Origin: an uncultured Ruminococcus sp.
GTDB taxonomy: Bacteria; Bacillota; Clostridia; Oscillospirales; Acutalibacteraceae
DNA length: 13,609 nt
Assembly (NCBI GenBank): GCA_902773065.1
Contig: CACYDD010000063.1
Location: forward strand, 1-13,609
Direction of reading: 5' to 3'
Part shown: positions 11,600 through 13,609 of the stretch, in pieces
How positions within the stretch are numbered: the first letter of the stretch is position 1
Layout of the letters: each line of letters begins with the position of its first letter
Position numbers and translations under genes: made by a program
The notes under the pieces: generated by a model
The model's database searches: none
What the model saw: the letters and a program-made list of their open reading frames with translations, nothing else
What the model was told of the DNA's origin: nothing

Positions 11600-13609
11600 A
11601 TGTCAAAGCTTGTAATAGTGGAGTCACCTGCAAAGGCTAAAACGATCAAAAAATATCTTGGTTCGGATTACGAGGTCGTAGCGTCGATGGGACACATCAG
11701 GGATCTGAATCCTAATCGCCTGAGTGTTGATATAAAGAAAAAGTTTGCACCAAAATATGAAATTATCAAGGGAAAGGAAAAGCTTGCAGATGACCTTGTA
11801 AAGCTTGCGGGCAAAAGCGATTATGTGTATCTTGCAACCGACCCCGACCGTGAGGGAGAGGCAATTTCATGGCATCTGGCTTATCTTCTTGATCTTGACC
11901 TGAACGATTCCAACAGGGTGACATTTAACGAAATTACCAAAACAGGTGTCACCAACGGGATGAATTCGCCCAGACAGATCGATATTGATCTTGTCAATGC
12001 ACAGCAGGCAAGACGAATTCTTGACCGGCTTGTGGGTTATAAACTCAGCCCGTTTCTTTCTCAGAAGATCAGAAAGGGACTTTCGGCAGGCAGAGTTCAG
12101 ACAGTTGCAGTGAAGATCATTGTTGACAGGGAAAGAAAGATCCGGGCTTTCAAGCCGGAAGAATACTGGTCGATCGATGCAAAGTTTATCCCGAAAGGAA
12201 GCAGAAAAACATTTCCTGCCTCTTTCTATGGTGACAGGAACGGTAAGATCAAAATCGAAAATGCACAGCAGGCAGATGAGATTCTTGCCGTGATCAAGGA
12301 TCAGCAGGCAATCGTGGAAAAAGTGAAACACGGCACACGCCGCAAAAAGCCAGCACCGCCGTTTATTACATCTACTCTGCAGCAGGAAGCTTCCAGAAAG
12401 CTTGGTTTCCAGTCCAAACGAACCATGAAGGTTGCTCAGGAATTGTACGAAGGTGTGGAGATCGAAGGGATGGGTTCTGTCGGTTTGATCACCTACATGA
12501 GAACCGACTCATTGCGGCTTTCAGAAGATGCACTCAATGCAGCGGAAGATTTTATCCGCGGTAAATGGGGAGAAAAATATCTGCCAAAGGAACACAGACA
12601 TTTCAAATCCCGTTCAAATGCACAGGACGGACACGAAGCAATTCGTCCCACTATGATCGATCTTGAACCTATCAAAGTAAAAGACAGTCTTACCTCTGAC
12701 CAGTTCAAGCTTTATAAGCTGATCTGGGAAAGATTTATTGCTTGTCAGATGGCAGAATGTGTGCAGAAAACGACACAGGCGGATATTGCCATCAAGGATT
12801 ATATTTTTAAAGCATCGGGTTACAGAGTGGATTTTGACGGCTATACGGTTCTGTATGTAGAAAGCAAGGATGACGGCAGTGATGAAAAAGAATCGGAACT
12901 TCCGCCGCTTGAAAAGGATATGCCGCTGAAAATCAAGGAAATTGTACCGAATCAGCACTTTACTCAGCCGCCTGCACGTTATACCGAAGCAAGTCTGATC
13001 AAAGCACTTGAAGAATATGGTATCGGCAGACCGTCTACCTATGCAGCAACGATCAGTACCATTACCTCAAGAGGCTATGTAAAACGGGAAAGCAAAACAC
13101 TGATCCCGACAGAGCTTGGCGAAGTATCCACCAAGCTTATGGAGGAGCGTTTCCCAAAAATTGCAAATGTTAAATTCACAGCACAGATGGAGCAGAATCT
13201 TGATACCGTAGAAGAAGGTCAGTATCAGTGGGTACAGTTGCTGACTGATTTTTATGGAGATTTTGACAAAACGCTGAAAAAGGCAAAGGAAGAAATGAAA
13301 GGTGTCAAAATCGAACTGGAAGAGGATAAGACTGACCTTGTCTGTGATAAATGCGGTAAGCCGATGGTGGTAAAATATGGCAGATATGGCAGATTTATTG
13401 CCTGCTCAGGCTACCCCGACTGCAAAAACATTGTCAAGGTAGTCAATAAGATCGGTGTACCCTGTCCGAAATGTAATGGCGATGTCATTGTCAAAAACAC
13501 CAAAAGAGGCAGACAGTTTTTCGGGTGCTCCAATTATCCGGATTGTGATTTCGTTTCGTGGTATGAGCCTACAACGGAAAAGTGTCCTCAGTGTGGTGCA
13601 GTGCTTTTC
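11600..13609 (+). CDS. topA: DNA topoisomerase I (type IA), 3' end beyond window
   Basis: 670 codons are visible without a stop. The Toprim domain begins at once (LVIVESPAKAKTI, E8) and has the acidic triad in ATDPDREGEA (D81, D83, E85). The catalytic tyrosine is Y299 in GLITYMRTDS. LVGYKLSPFL and GLSAGRVQTVAV are standard core motifs, and PARYTEASLIKALEEYGIGRPSTYA follows in domain pieces as usual. At the end come C4 zinc ribbons: CDKCG...CSGYPDC (from residue 582), CPKCN...CSNYPDC, and the start of a third, CPQCG. The enzyme relaxes negative supercoils. ATG 11600 has GGAGG 7 nt upstream. dprA-topA is the conserved Firmicutes order; trmFO is the expected next gene but lies outside. Confidence 0.98.
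   Translation, partial: MSKLVIVESPAKAKTIKKYLGSDYEVVASMGHIRDLNPNRLSVDIKKKFAPKYEIIKGKEKLADDLVKLAGKSDYVYLATDPDREGEAISWHLAYLLDLDLNDSNRVTFNEITKTGVTNGMNSPRQIDIDLVNAQQARRILDRLVGYKLSPFLSQKIRKGLSAGRVQTVAVKIIVDRERKIRAFKPEEYWSIDAKFIPKGSRKTFPASFYGDRNGKIKIENAQQADEILAVIKDQQAIVEKVKHGTRRKKPAPPFITSTLQQEASRKLGFQSKRTMKVAQELYEGVEIEGMGSVGLITYMRTDSLRLSEDALNAAEDFIRGKWGEKYLPKEHRHFKSRSNAQDGHEAIRPTMIDLEPIKVKDSLTSDQFKLYKLIWERFIACQMAECVQKTTQADIAIKDYIFKASGYRVDFDGYTVLYVESKDDGSDEKESELPPLEKDMPLKIKEIVPNQHFTQPPARYTEASLIKALEEYGIGRPSTYAATISTITSRGYVKRESKTLIPTELGEVSTKLMEERFPKIANVKFTAQMEQNLDTVEEGQYQWVQLLTDFYGDFDKTLKKAKEEMKGVKIELEEDKTDLVCDKCGKPMVVKYGRYGRFIACSGYPDCKNIVKVVNKIGVPCPKCNGDVIVKNTKRGRQFFGCSNYPDCDFVSWYEPTTEKCPQCGAVLF

Overview
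The window looks like chromosomal DNA from an AT-rich, spore-forming Clostridia species, most likely a Ruminococcus-type member of the Oscillospiraceae. The clues are the dipicolinate synthase genes at the left edge, strong Shine-Dalgarno sites, A+T-rich sigma-A promoters, the dprA-topA gene order of Firmicutes, and several Rpn-family (PD-(D/E)XK) nuclease genes and fragments. The taxonomic call is an inference from gene content and style.

Layout. 1-876 (minus): dpaA and the first codons of dpaB, which make spore dipicolinate. 1003-2796: an accessory islet bounded by inverted copies of a GGAATTAGGAATGAGGA-type repeat. It holds a small unknown gene, an autoregulated-looking ribbon-helix-helix regulator with a near-perfect palindromic operator, a likely convergent small RNA, and an intact Rpn-family nuclease gene. 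2764-3616 (minus): a PnuC-type transporter whose leader folds into a long hairpin and may be a cis-regulatory RNA. 3697-4033: a compact convergent pair that looks like a par/Fst-type type I toxin-antitoxin locus, with a toxin-like membrane peptide that appears frameshifted. 4164-6493 (plus): a double zinc-ribbon membrane protein and a TPM-domain protein, translationally coupled, resembling the YdjG-YdjH pair of the Bacillus PspA-associated membrane stress system. 6590-8208 (minus): a second accessory zone with two small unknown genes, a broken Rpn gene, and a 49-bp Rpn remnant that now serves as leader of the next gene. 8309-13609 (plus): a tight housekeeping run of a shikimate-kinase-like P-loop kinase, a SpoU/TrmH RNA methyltransferase, dprA and topA (cut by the window end).

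The observations most worth following are the convergent type I toxin-antitoxin-like locus, the structured pnuC leader, a possible intragenic small-protein start in the Rpn genes, the RHH/small-RNA unit, a kinase annotated by homology as AroK but lacking key shikimate-binding residues, and a DprA with an unusually long linker that contains a folded-looking island. No CRISPR array, tRNA, rRNA or complete insertion sequence was seen.
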